From positions 594,168-638,825 of the forward strand of contig NW_027152016.1 in assembly GCF_004359215.1 (NCBI RefSeq): a DNA stretch of 44,658 nt, given 5' to 3'. Shown here in pieces: positions 18,970-28,689 of this stretch; positions within the stretch are counted from its first letter, which is position 1; each line of letters begins with the position of its first letter. The notes under the pieces are model-generated. The model was not told where the DNA came from. It worked only from the letters and a program-made list of their open reading frames with translations, and made no database searches. The translations under genes were made by a program, and so were the position numbers. This stretch comes from Bremia lactucae (lineage: Eukaryota > Oomycota > Peronosporomycetes > Peronosporales > Peronosporaceae).

Positions 18970-20239
18970 AGGAATTGCCCTCAAGCAAGACCCCCTTCTT
19001 AGCGGGTTGCCTGTCCCTGGGCAGCCCAAACAGACTCACCTTTTCTCGGCGTTTGTGGACGATTCCACTCTTTTCCTTGAGACTGCGTAGCACTTGGGTG
19101 ACGTCTCCGTCGCGGTCAAGCCGCAGCGTACCAAGCACGCGCTTGGGTGGCTGACACATAAACCGGACAAATACTTTGCTGCGTGGAGAGTCAGGGCACT
19201 TTGAGGGTGTCCAGAGGCGAACTCGTCTCTTGTGACGCCTGCTCCGGTATTATTAAGGACGTTGTCTTGCCGGGGCCGCGCTTTGGGTCAAGATATTCGG
19301 CAGGTGGTTGGAGAGTGGTTAGCACCCACCCGGGCCAAAACCGCCCAGGTGATCACGTGGGTTCAGGACCACGCGGCTGTTCTGAATGCCCTGGCCACTA
19401 TTTGGTGGGACAGGAATGAGTTTGTTGTAGCTGACTCGAACCCTTTTCCGCATCGACCGATGAGGGGCTGGTGACATGCCAGCAAAGATTCAGCGTTTCT
19501 GGGCCAAAAGTGGCTGGCATACGAATCCTTGGATACGCGAATCAGACGGCAACATGTTAACCAGCAAGAAGTATAACCGGATTGAAGGTTGCAGCTGGAT
19601 CGCCTGCACATAGTGCGTGCGGGGCATGCGGAATTTGTTCTGCGCATAACACGGCCACAAGTTCAACGTTATTCGAACTTAAACCGGAAACACCTGCGGT
19701 GGGGAACAGCACTCCGATTATCTCCCCCCAGCTTTTTTATCGGGGCATGACTGTCATCGCCACCGTCGTTGTGCCTGCGATTTGCCCCTCTTTTACTTCG
19801 AGCTATTGCTGGCGGTTTATGGGGGCTACCGTTATCGAAGGTCACCTTTTCGGAGTCAATCAGAGCACCGCCCAGCCCGACATTCTACACAATTCAGGGG
19901 CATTATGAGTGGCAACTAAAGCCGATAAATCGTTGTAAATAGAAACGGCATAGTTCCTGTTATGACGTCATAATTGACTTCATTTGGATGACGACAGTAG
20001 CTTCTGGAACGTTGGCTTTCAGATTGCAATAGTTTTTGCAAATTTGTGAGCTACTGGTCTTTTGCACTATTTTGTGTAGTGCTCACGTTTGTATGTACGC
20101 ACTAGCCCAAATGGAGCATTTATCAAAGTTATATTCTATTTACAAATCGCATTTTTAGGTAGCACCACAATTTGCAAAAACATCACGTATTGCTTTGGAT
20201 TTGATCCTGATACGAGTTTAAGTTCGTGCATATATCCAC
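18970..20239 (+). other. Unassigned degenerate sequence, possibly LINE-like
   Basis: About 1.27 kb between elements B and D. The middle (19130-19480) is GC-richer than its surroundings. Translation gives fragments such as VVGEWLAPTRAKTAQVITW and ALATIWWDRNEFVV. The WWDRNEF part recalls the C-terminal W-x-RN motif of plant-type LINE reverse transcriptases, but this is weak. Several stops and frame changes occur. From about 19900 to 20239 the sequence is AT-rich with nothing recognisable. Confidence 0.3.
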
Positions 20240-20729
20240 TGTAACGGGGTGTCCCGGTACAGAAGTATTATCTCCTATAGGAAGAATAAAATATTTTATG
20301 ATAGGATCTTAATAAAAAGTATATTAGAATTCAGTTTTTATTAATTTTGACTAAACAGTTCCAATATTACCAACTTTGGAAATGTTTGACGCAATAATAC
20401 ATTAGTTCTTTTTATTGGTCGATTTAAGGTTGATTGACCCCCCGCTAATAGTTACAAGACACGATTAAACGTCGCCCAAGGAGGCGCATTGTAAAGGTTG
20501 TTATTAATATATGAGCTATTATATAGAATATAGTTAATAAAGAGCTTATTATATTAATACTGCTTCACATTTCCTCTATTCTAACGCCTAAGTTTTTTTT
20601 GTAGCTAAGACTTCTTAGCTACCAAGAACCTTTCTGTGCACGTCGTGTAAGTGAAGAAGTCCAGGCACCCCACCTTCACTGTAATCAGTGTAGGCTGTTA
20701 TCAGTACTAGCAAAGGGTGCCTTGTTTCA
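20240..20729 (+). repeat. LTR of element D (490 bp)
   Basis: Starts TGTAACGGGGTGTCC and ends TTTCA, followed by CCTGGTAGCACTTTGTAGTCC. LTR E (41925-42362) begins TGTAACGGGGTGTAT and is followed by the same bases. The two LTRs are alike at their ends and AT-rich but diverged in the middle. Confidence 0.8.
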
Positions 20730-20770
20730 CCTGGTAGCACTTTGTAGTCCGTTCGACTGCCTACGCACGT

Positions 20771-20798
20771 TTCATCCAACATGTCCATGTTGGATGAA
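20771..20798. repeat. 13-bp perfect inverted repeat, 2-nt loop
   Basis: Arms TTCATCCAACATG (20771-20783) and its exact complement (20786-20798) surround TC. It lies in the leader just behind the primer-binding region of element D, a place where retroelement RNAs often carry structure. Confidence 0.95.
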
Positions 20799-20949
20799 GA
20801 AGGAAGTTTTCAAGCTTTTCAAGAAGGCTACCACGCAACACGTAAAAGGTTCACTCATTTGAGTGACCTTGAATGTAGAGCGATTTAAAGCATGAGTTTG
20901 GTAGTAGGCGGCGCCTCATTAGCAGAATCTTATCACGCAAATATGTTGA

Positions 20950-21278
20950 GAGAACAGGGTGCTCAACAGTTGGAACTGTTAAGATAGCAGCATTTATATG
21001 CTGCTAGCGGGCTGATGCTTCCACGTCGACCCGAAAGCTCAAAGATAGAAGTCTCTAAGTTTAAGGCAGTCGTAGGCGACTCCATTTTAAGATGGTTCGT
21101 CGAACTAGGCGATGCTATAGAAGCTCGCCGCATCGATTACGATGCGACAAAAGTCAAATTTGGCATGTCCAACTTAGCCGGAAGTGCCAAATGTTGGACT
21201 TTGGGGCTCAAGCTTTATGAACTATTGGTCTTTGGGTCGTATGAGGTCTTTAAGACGTGGCTCACGTTAATATTTTAG
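20950..21278 (+). pseudogene. Ty3 gag fragment (element D)
   Basis: Around 20958-20990 the segment QGAQQLELLR matches QGSQQAELLRL of element E and is followed by a stop. The open frame at 21015-21278 continues with RRPESSKIEVSKFKAVVGDS, then LRWFVELGDAIEARRID and MSNLAGSAKCW, the usual gag block. A 9-bp hairpin (20985-20993/20998-21006) overlies the stop region. Broken by stops and frame changes. Confidence 0.65.
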
Positions 21279-21632
21279 CCACCACGTGCCAAATTCAGGG
21301 CTCGAGCCGAGCTCCTGAATTTAAAGCAGAGCAAGCGTGACCTTCACGCTTATGCCTAGCATACACGATACCTAATTAGTTGCATGGTGAGTCATGAAAT
21401 TATTGAATAAACTCAGGTAATTGTATTTTTTGAAGGTCTTGCAGACAATCCTGTTAAGACTCGCCCTTTCTAGCTTTAACTAGAGTTGCTTGACCAAGTG
21501 ATCTCTGTAGCGAAACAGGAGGACTTCAGGCTAAACAGGCTTTCTTTCTCTTCGGAGCTTATCGCCCTCCGAGGCGACAAGAAAACGAGGTCCAGAACCT
21601 ATGGACCTCTCGTATTTGGAAAACGATAAAAA

Positions 21633-21674
21633 TGCAATTGTTGCCAGAAGACGGGCCACTGCGCCTATGCATGT
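21633..21674 (+). pseudogene. Gag zinc knuckle, cysteines intact (element D)
   Basis: The frame from 21633 reads CNCCQKTGHCAYAC, a full C-x2-C-x4-H-x4-C knuckle. The homologous site in element E (43332-43373) has Trp in place of the first Cys. An 11-bp perfect hairpin follows at 21694-21719. Confidence 0.75.
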
Positions 21675-21693
21675 TGTGCCCCACGTCCAGTGC

Positions 21694-21719
21694 AGGTGAT
21701 GAGGTCAACCTCATCACCT
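21694..21719. repeat. 11-bp perfect inverted repeat, 4-nt loop
   Basis: Arms AGGTGATGAGG (21694-21704) and CCTCATCACCT (21709-21719) around TCAA. Lies just downstream of the knuckle of element D. Confidence 0.95.
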
Positions 21720-21771
21720 TGAAAATTTTGGTGGCAAATAAGATGCCACTGAAGCCCTAGTCGATTGTGAG

Positions 21772-22645
21772 ATGTCGAACAATTTTATTCGACGCAAATC
21801 GTCTGAAGATCGCAGACTCAAATTCATTGAGCGCTACGTACCTCTTACAAGGATGACACTGTACCTAGCAAGAGGCGCATCTGTAACAGTAAAGAAACGT
21901 GTAGATGGTATCCAATACATAAACAGTACGATGACGGTTTCAACGTACTTGATTTAGACAAATTTGATGTCATCCTTGAATTACCACGGCTGAGAAAGTA
22001 AGAGCCATGCATAAGCTGGCAGCATCAAGGTGTGACGATGTCTGCCTCTCGTTCATCATAGAGTTATCTGGTGAAAGCCTTGGGGCGTCCACAATCGTGT
22101 GGATGTCTTACGAGTGAGTGCGATGTCGCCACTTGTGGTTCGGTCGTTTGCACGACTGTACAAGACCACAGTGTGGCAGCCCATCACACTGTGAAGTTAG
22201 ATACCGACAGCTGTGCACAAGCTCTGGCAGCGTCGAAGTTCAACCGCTCGAAAAAGTCAAGTGGTACGAAACAAGGATTCTGGCTTGGAAAGCAATATCC
22301 AAGAAAATATCCTTGGATATTGCTTTCCAAGCCAGAATCCTTTTCTCGTACGACGCCTGTCGATAAGAGACAGTGCGAAAGTACTAGATCGGCTGAAGAA
22401 TCGATCGTAGAGGATCTCGGCCGTGGTTACGCAACCACAGCTTGAGGCAGTTGGTGAGGATACATCACCGATTAAAACTTGTAGGAATAAGTGTCCAAAA
22501 TTCAGGGGTAATTAGTCCCCAGAAACCTGTGGTCGAAAGTTCCCAGGTACCCTTGGAAACTGAGAAATTAAATGTCTTAGTAAACAATGGATCAAGCGTA
22601 GGTGCTTATACACTTGATCTGACAGCACCTCCAAAATTATTTTGA
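21772..22645 (+). pseudogene. Protease remnant and linker (element D)
   Basis: The frame at 21772-21957 has IERYVPLTRMTLYLARGASV then TVKKRVDGIQYI, homologous to RDIPPTRMTVHLATGASMTV of element E (43522-43830). The linker continues to 22645, where LNVLVNNGSSVGAYTLDLTA matches LNVLDNDGSRVGAYSLDLYA of E (about 44270-44335). In between, the 31-bp inverted repeat 22273-22342 has no counterpart in E. Confidence 0.65.
22273..22342. repeat. 31-bp perfect inverted repeat, 8-nt loop
   Basis: The left arm 22273-22303 and right arm 22312-22342 are exact reverse complements over 31 bases, separated by AAAATATC. The left arm begins AAGGATTCTGGCTTGG. It lies in the linker between protease and RT of element D. 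A single-stranded copy would fold into a long hairpin. Confidence 0.97.
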
Positions 22646-22792
22646 TGAATCAGTTGCCAAAGCTAAAATCAAAGCGCTTCTTGCGTGATCTGCGTGGTGG
22701 AAAAGCCAAGCAGATGCCTCCTCAAGCGGAATGCTATAGAAGTGGCTACTTAGTAATACCCCTGCAATATTTAACAGACGTGTAAGAGATCG

Positions 22793-23720
22793 GTGCGGGA
22801 TTTCGCACCGAGCTATTCTGAAGACGTCTTCCTATATAGCAGAGCCATGAACGGAAAGTTAGATGTTAAATACATTGTACTCAGGTCCAAAAGATTCTTA
22901 CGCTTATGCGTAAGTATAAGTTGTATGCAAGTCTCAAGTAGTGTATATTTGCTGCAAGCAAAATACCACTTCTTAGGTGCATCGTGGGTAAACACGGTGT
23001 GCGCCCTGATCCGGAAAAGATCAAGGCGATCACCGATTGGCTTTGCCAGTCAATATGAAGGGACTTCGATAGTTTCTCGGCTTAGCTCCACTAGTACTCC
23101 CGCAATTATGCCGATATAACAGTACATATCTCTTCTTCGTTGAAGAAAAATGTAAAGTGGTCATGGAATGCTAACTGTAAGCGTTCCTTTGAGAGTAGTA
23201 AGCAATGCTTAATACAATCGCCAATTTTGGCGATTACACACCATTTCATGAGGTCTGTGACGCCAGCAAATCTGCAATCGGCTGTGCATTTATGCAATAT
23301 GACACAGACGGCGCAGAGTGCGTCGTCTGCTATCAGTCGCGTCAGCTTCAACCAGCTAAACGCAATCACCCAGTGCATGAAAAGGAACTCCTTACCACGA
23401 AATGTGCACTGCTTTAGTTTACGGTTTTTCTCTTGGGAGATATAGCATTATTTGTTCATACGGATCATGCGTCTTTTGCACGACCGTAAACGGTGTCCAC
23501 ACCTCTCGCAAAGAATGGCGAGATGGTTGCCTTTCCTCACGGAGGAAAGGCAACCAACCGCGACGACTTAACGTCGTCACTAATGCCCTCTCGCCTCGGC
23601 CTGATTTTGAGCAAGATGCGCAAATCAACAGTGAGCATGAGCCCATTGTTGCAGCAATAAGTGCTCCGTCGTCAACATACTCGACGACTAAGAACAGCTT
23701 ATCAAGAAGATAAGGCTCTT
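22793..23720 (+). pseudogene. RT and RNase H remnants (element D)
   Basis: Only the end of RT remains, in several frames: RTELF then KILTLMRKYKLYASLK, KHGVRPDPEKIKAITDW and YSRNYADITVHISSSLKK. RNase H follows: FHEVCDASKSAIGCAFMQYD (about 23239-23300) and AECVVCYQSRQLQ. The RT catalytic YxDD block is missing, so a large deletion removed most of the palm. Near 23525-23555 a 14-bp hairpin stands where the block after RMARW would be, and recognisable sequence resumes with RLNVVTNALSPRPDF at about 23572. Confidence 0.75.
23525..23555. repeat. 14-bp perfect inverted repeat, 3-nt loop
   Basis: Arms GGTTGCCTTTCCTC (23525-23538) and its exact complement (23542-23555) around ACG. It sits inside the RNase H to integrase connection of element D. 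Confidence 0.97.
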
Positions 23721-23859
23721 ATCGAGTCGATGGATTACCTTAGTATTCATCCCTTCAATCCTTAAGAAGATTGTCAAAATTGTATTGATCCTCATCAGAT
23801 TGATACACAACACGCAATGAGTTACTCTATTACACAGCCATTGATGGCAACAGACCTCG

Positions 23860-25090
23860 TGTCGTCATCTCCGCCCATGATGATTTGCGTTTACGCATCA
23901 TGTGTGAGTGCCACGATGCACCAATAAGTGGTCATCGTGGACGTAAGAAGACCTATCTCACGACACGACTTCTACTGGCCACGCCAGTATGATTTCGTCC
24001 GCAAAAACATACGTGTTTGCAAAGTTTGTCAAGGGGTGAAGCCCAGTGCTTCAACCCGTGCTCCGTTACAACCTCTCCCTGTTCCGGCAGAGTCTTGACA
24101 GTCCGAAATTATGGACTACGTCTTCGGATTTCCCGACAACAACCACAAGAATACTGGTATTCTTGTATTTAATGATCGTTTTAGCAAAATGGTACATCTT
24201 GCTGCAGTCCATGAGTCCCTCACAGCCAAAGTTTGTGCTCGTGTCTTTGTTGACACGATATTTCGACTCCATGGGTTACCTCGCGAGCTGGTCTCAGATT
24301 GAGACCCTAGATTCACGGCGGAATTTTGGCGAACTGGGGGGGGTTCTTACCGATTGTAGCATTTGCCATCAATAAATCAGTTCATTCTTCTACAAAGCAT
24401 CCCTCGTTTTCGTGAATGGCTTACGTCATCCACGCATACCCACCCACCTGGCTTGAGAGTTACTTTTATTCAAAGGGAGAGAGACTCGCTCGAGCAAAGA
24501 AAATCTAGCTCTTGCGAACCACGCATGAACTCTGAAGTCAATGACAAGGTTACCAACGTTTATTCAATCAACATTAAAATGAACAAAATTCGGTGATAGC
24601 GATAATGCTATTACTTTCTGTGATAATGATGCTAAAAACTCAGCGATAAAACAATAATATCATTGAGAACAATAATGCTCTCACTAATGAGGAGAATGAC
24701 ATCTCAGCAATGTGCATCGGTCGCACTGAAGACAAAAACAAAACCGAGTCAGCAGGAGAATTCCTGCTGGCTAGAGAAGCAAGGTCAGTTTCTAGATCCC
24801 GTTGCTGATGCGGTGAACCGACAGAAACGGAGCTCTGACAAAATTGGAAAGGCAAACATTCTTTCATATTTGTCAATGATCTAGTCCGACTGTCGACGGT
24901 AAACATACCAAAACATGTAGCGACGAATGTGGGCAGTATAAAATTACTTCCGAAGTAAAGCGGCCCTATTCGTTAACTGCCCGTTAAAACAATGCGTACA
25001 CGATCGAGCTGCCTTGTAGGATGCGTACGCATCCTACGTTTTATTACGGGGTTCTCCGCCCATACTATCAATACGAGGCTTTGGTCTATG
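23860..25090 (+). pseudogene. Integrase remnant with C-terminal domain (element D)
   Basis: An H2C2-like start (SGHRGRKKTYL near 23935) is followed by the core at 24111: MDYVFGFPDNNHKNTGILVF, NDRFSKMVHLAAVHESLTAK and FRLHGLPRELVSD. The codon after this Asp, normally Arg in SDRDPRF, is a TGA stop (24300). DPRFTAEFW continues beyond it. Later pieces are AVNRQKRSSDKIGKANILS and LSTVNIPKHVATNVGS (with frame changes), then NAYTIELPCRMRTHPTFYYG at 24995-25055, the usual Ty3 integrase tail. Function is lost. Confidence 0.8.
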
Positions 25091-25099
25091 GCGTCTGTT

Positions 25100-25445
25100 A
25101 AAGTCTCGTTGTCCCGAGCTATAGCATGATAGTCTCAAGATAGAGTCCGGGTTCTCACGAACCAGACGTTCCACTACATCTTCCAGGGATAAGGTCTTTT
25201 GACGAGCTGTCACCTGCTTGTGAACGGACTGATGTGTCCGTTCGTTGGCCAGTCGGTCAACCGCAATTTGCGCACAATTTTCCAACTGGTAACGAGAAAC
25301 ATTGTCGACCGTCACCGCTAACTCGCGACATCGGGGTCGCTTGTGGTCAATGTCTCCCTAAAATAATGAAGGACGCGACCCAAGTCACGGCGTCAACTTG
25401 GGTTCGGCGAACGAGGCGAACCCGATTTTCCCTCCTCATCAATAA
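25100..25445. other. Junction between element D and inverted repeat twin
   Basis: No domain recognised. Open frames exist on both strands (minus 25034-25315, plus 25234-25452), but neither shows family motifs. The junction between the element D tail and the minus-strand twin falls in this stretch. Confidence 0.35.
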
Positions 25446-26196
25446 TCATTGACGGATTCGAGTGGTGAAAGCGCTTTCTGGTGAACGCTTCTCGAACCAT
25501 TGTGAGATGACGGGGTTCGAACGAGTTATCTCGTTTGATGGCGAGGGTACCCACCCTCGCATGATAGTTAGGAACCTCGTTCCCAACTGATGATGGAGTT
25601 CTGGATATCGTTCGACAGTACGGTGAGACCCATCCTCTTTAACAGATGGTCCACCAGAAAACGAGCACTTCCCGCACTCGTTAAAGGATTGAAGGTTCTC
25701 AATCCCTTCGCGCATCTTACAAGAGAATGAGCGTCCCCCAATGAGAGTCCTAAAGTGAATATGCCTCCTTAGGGGCATAACCTGCACCCTTGAAACAGCA
25801 TAGGCATTTGTTCCCCACGAAACGCAAGGTAGACCTGCCTCTCTAGACAAACGGTGTAGCTTGTAGAGTGCACCGACTTCAGTTTGTTTTTGAAGCGGTC
25901 ACGAAAAGCATTTAGTTTGTCAAGCCAGGCCTTTCAGCCTATACTTTAATAATTTTGTTTACATGCTTTCCAAGCTTGGAACAAAGGAGTGACATCCTTT
26001 GCTCGCTTACATGTGTACCACCAATGCCGGAAAAAAACCATCGTTGGAGAATTGCGTTCGTTCTCACCAGGCTTGTAGAGCCTGGGTGAGTCGGATAACG
26101 GAATATAGTATCGATTTTTGGCCATACCAGATCAAGGAGTTGTGTTGCCTTTAGAGTGCAATTAGGGCTTCTTTTCGGGAGAAAACCGCAAAACAT
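25446..26196 (-). pseudogene. Decayed inverted copy of the 280-935 repeat protein
   Basis: On the minus strand the DNA around 25840-25900 encodes LHRLSREAGLPCVSWG, matching LHRLSREAGLPCLTWG of the first repeat. The part at 25920-26110 includes LQRWFFSG, close to LKHRWFSG. Stops and frameshifts separate the blocks. Short palindromes occur here too (8-bp GCGAGGGT/ACCCTCGC near 25541-25560; 7-bp CCAGGCT/AGCCTGG near 26068-26086). Confidence 0.6.
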
Positions 26197-26409
26197 TGCG
26201 ATCCCTCTCCCGTTGGTTCATGTTAACGTTAACGCTACTATTCCTTTTAAAAATATTCGTAACTAGTGACAATCAAAAGTCGTCATTAAAATAGTCAAAA
26301 TGGCGTTGGGCAAATTCATCCGCCATATAGATGTTTTATGCTGTCAGTAACTTTGAATCTGTAGTTTTTACTTAATTACAACAAATAGACGGGGAGAGAG
26401 TGTTACAAT

Positions 26410-26541
26410 ATCAAAAGGGGTGTGTGGCTATACCGGTTCCCTAATAATGTTTTACTTCTTTATATATTTCCTCTCTAGAACATAATATTTATTATTGCTC
26501 TTAGATAAAATAATATTTCTGTATCGCGACACCTCGTTACA
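26410..26541 (-). repeat. LTR fragment related to LTR D, inverted
   Basis: Read on the minus strand it starts TGTAACGAGGTGTCG and CGATACAGAAATATTAT, close to the start of LTR D. It is only 132 bp long, against 490 bp for LTR D. On the + strand the same segment is bounded by TGTTACA and CGTTACA and preceded by ACGGGGAGAGAG, so a short + strand LTR with a purine tract is an alternative reading. Confidence 0.5.
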
Positions 26542-26639
26542 CCCCCCCTAAACAACAGTCACTCATGTGACTCATGTAAAGTGAAAGAGAGTACGAATAT
26601 GTCGCTTTTTGTAACTTAGCACTTGTTGATTTTATTGTA

Positions 26640-27402
26640 ATTCCTTGAGCATGGTATCCAAACCCGTGCGCGTCGCCTGAGTGGCACCAAAGCTGCCAGC
26701 TGCACAACTCAGTGCAGCTGGACAGCGGGGCAAATGTTTCAGTAGACCCTAATGCGTCTACTGCGTGAAAAAGTCACCTTGTACTTTGATTAAAGGTGAT
26801 CCCATTGCATGCGGCAGTAACAATTCATCTGCTACCCCCATTGTATGTGACTGTGCCAGGTCGGCGTCATCGCCCGACTCGATGGCAACTGTTTAGGCCG
26901 CCGGATCAACCGGTGCTACGTCCATCAAACCTACTAGTTGTGACGTGACAACCAAAGAGGTGATGACAAAGTTGTTTGACGCTTCGTCAGACCCTTTCGG
27001 TGCGGAGTCATCTTGTGATGACCTCATTAAAGACGACAACTCTGGTGATGTCAGTATGCATCACCAGGAACGAAGCGATTGTAAAGGTCGCTTCGGTAAG
27101 AATGCTACTGGTGGTGCTAGTATGCATCACCAGAGACGGAGAGATTCTAAGCATCACTTCGATAGTAATCTTACAAAATTGTTGACATATGAGCCATTCC
27201 ACTGTATTGCAAAATGAACAATTATTCGTCTTAAGATCCCCCTTTGGACTTTTGGTCCCGACAAAGAACTTACTCAAATATTGCAATGTTATTTTGCAGT
27301 TCTTTCGGGCTACTGAAGCTGGAATGGCCTGCATAAAGGTTTCTCAATGTGAGTTCTAGTTAGCTACCATTACGCTACTCTCATAAAAAACAGGGGTAGA
27401 TA
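26640..27402 (+). mobile_element. Unclassified retroelement fragment rich in hairpins
   Basis: An interrupted coding stretch begins MVSKPVRVA and reads through stops to an open frame at 26945-27217 with two diverged copies of a SMHHQxRxD unit (about 27053 and 27119). Near 27238-27300 PFGLLVPTKNLLKYCNVILQ resembles the region of Ty3 RT after the palm (PFGL). Perfect stems: 10 bp CCAGCTGCAC/GTGCAGCTGG (26696-26721) and 8 bp CAGTAGAC/GTCTACTG (26740-26763). The fragment ends in an N gap. Confidence 0.45.
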
Positions 27403-27502
27403 NNNNNNNNNNNNNNNNNNNNNNNNNNNNNNNNNNNNNNNNNNNNNNNNNNNNNNNNNNNNNNNNNNNNNNNNNNNNNNNNNNNNNNNNNNNNNNNNNN
27501 NN
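27403..27502. other. Assembly gap (100 N)
   Basis: Nominal 100-N gap inside repeat sequence. Confidence 0.99.
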
Positions 27503-28180
27503 TTGCCCCTTTTAGGTGGCATCTTTGGCGCCGTGTATGGAAACACGTGCGCTAGAGTGATTAAGTGAACTAGCGGCGCGTAAAGCTGCTCGCAATTCCT
27601 CTCTCCTCTTTGACGAATTTAATAATGTAAATTCGTACTTAAAGGGGTGGTGGTGTAACGGACTAAAGATGCCCTGATGTTACACAGTCCCCGTTAAGTA
27701 CACTTGGTGTACTTAAGATGGTCAATTACTACATAATAGTATTAGACCCGCACTCGGGTGTGGTGCACATTTGTGACCAACCCTTGTGTATGTGATGCAC
27801 ATGGGTGCATTCACATGAAGAGGGATGACGCCAGCGTCATCCGTTACGCGAGGTATCTAGAAAGATACGCTCGCAATACATATTAAATGATATCTATAGA
27901 AATAACATTTTAATTGGTAATAATAGATACTTATATTTAATACGATTAAATATAAATCAGTCTGAAAACTACTTCCTACTTGGTAAGTGCGCACGAGAAG
28001 TCGGATTACCGCTCCCGTGACGACACTTAATCAGAGTACGTAGTGCGTTGGGTGAGGTCGCTAACGCGCCTGCCACAACTACCTTACTGCACGCAAGCGA
28101 AGCTGATTAAACCGCTTCCTCGCTGTGCTAGGGTGTGTGTCTAAGTAGAGCGTGGCCGCATTACGACGTGCCCGCCTACA
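27503..28180 (+). mobile_element. 3' end and LTR C of a Ty3/Gypsy element
   Basis: 27503-27653 is the 3' tail, ending in a purine tract (AAAGGGGTGGTGG) directly before the LTR. LTR C is 27654-28180 (527 bp, TGTAACGGAC...CTACA), homologous to LTRs A and B. What follows (CATACTGG) is not the primer-site sequence seen after LTRs A and B, so C is a 3' LTR. Its partner is not certain: flanks of LTR B and LTR C share no evident target duplication. Confidence 0.8.
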
Positions 28181-28689
28181 CATACTGGTAAACGTGCGTA
28201 AGATTCCCGTAAGAAGAGAAAACTCGATAGAGAAATCTCGACAGAGAAAAATCAATAGGGGAAAATGCGTAAGCTGTAATGAGGTGAGCAGAAAAGTGGA
28301 GCGCTGTGAGTTTCCCAAAATTTGATCAAAGAGCATCAAAAAGACGATGGTAGTGAAAATTTCGCGTTGCGTGCCTGCTAGCTAGAACTTGACGCAACTC
28401 GAAGACGCAGTTCAGCAGCATCTCATTTGCAAATTTGATGAAGCTTTCAATGTTATTTGGACAGTAGCTACAAAACTAAATGCCGCGCTGAAATTCTCAC
28501 AAATGTAGAGCATATCTACTCTCAAAAATAACAGCACATTTACTATTAAAGCACTGCAACGAAACGCTAAAATAAAGTCGTAACGAATCCTTAAGAACAA
28601 CACTTAATCCTAAAAATAGCAAATTCTCATCATATTTCCAAACATAGCCGACTAAACTTCAAATTTGTTGCAAAACTTTCAATCTTTCT
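28181..28689. other. Intergenic spacer, nothing recognised
   Basis: Between LTR C and the 3' end of DDB1. Near 28210-28260 a short purine-rich stretch has loose repeats of the form TCGAxAGAGAAA. No gene or domain was seen. The 3' UTR of DDB1 lies at the right end. Confidence 0.55.

Larger units (their letters stand above)
16635..18970 (+). mobile_element. Ty3/Gypsy element B, 5' half, inactivated
   Basis: Downstream of LTR B: primer-site-like TGGTAGCACTTG, a gag leader, the N gap 16739-17339, gag end, zinc knuckle, aspartic protease and linker. No RT or integrase follows. Similarity stops at about 18970, where unrelated sequence begins. Frame changes occur between gag end, knuckle and protease. 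Palindromic stems include 9-bp CCCAGTAGG/CCTACTGGG at 17883-17909, 7-bp at 18017-18032 and 7-bp at 18056-18071. Confidence 0.8.
20240..25100 (+). mobile_element. Ty3/Gypsy element D, nearly full pol order, inactivated
   Basis: Order on the + strand: LTR (20240-20729), TGGTAGCACTTTG primer-like site, gag leader, gag, zinc knuckle, protease remnant, shortened RT, RNase H, integrase, and a C-terminal MRTHPTFYYGVLRPY-like segment near 25020-25060. Frames change many times and the integrase core has an internal stop. No + strand 3' LTR was found. It belongs to the same family group as element E (41925 onward), with gag, knuckle, protease and linker in the same order. It carries the strongest palindromes in the window. 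Confidence 0.85.

Noticed and set aside
22273..22342. Rho-independent terminator or CRISPR-like repeat
   Set aside because: The context is a eukaryotic retroelement coding region. There is no T tract of the right kind and no spaced direct repeats.
27053..27160. Tandem SMHHQ units as a functional repeat domain
   Set aside because: Only two diverged copies, in a broken retroelement frame; their GGTGATG...CATCACC bases are better seen as part of the general palindrome pattern.
16104..28180. LTR B to LTR C as the two ends of one 12-kb nested element
   Set aside because: The LTRs match and the polarity fits, but the flanks (left GTGTCA or ACACA, right CATAC) show no target-site duplication, and the interior holds inverted and unrelated pieces. 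Possible but not supported.
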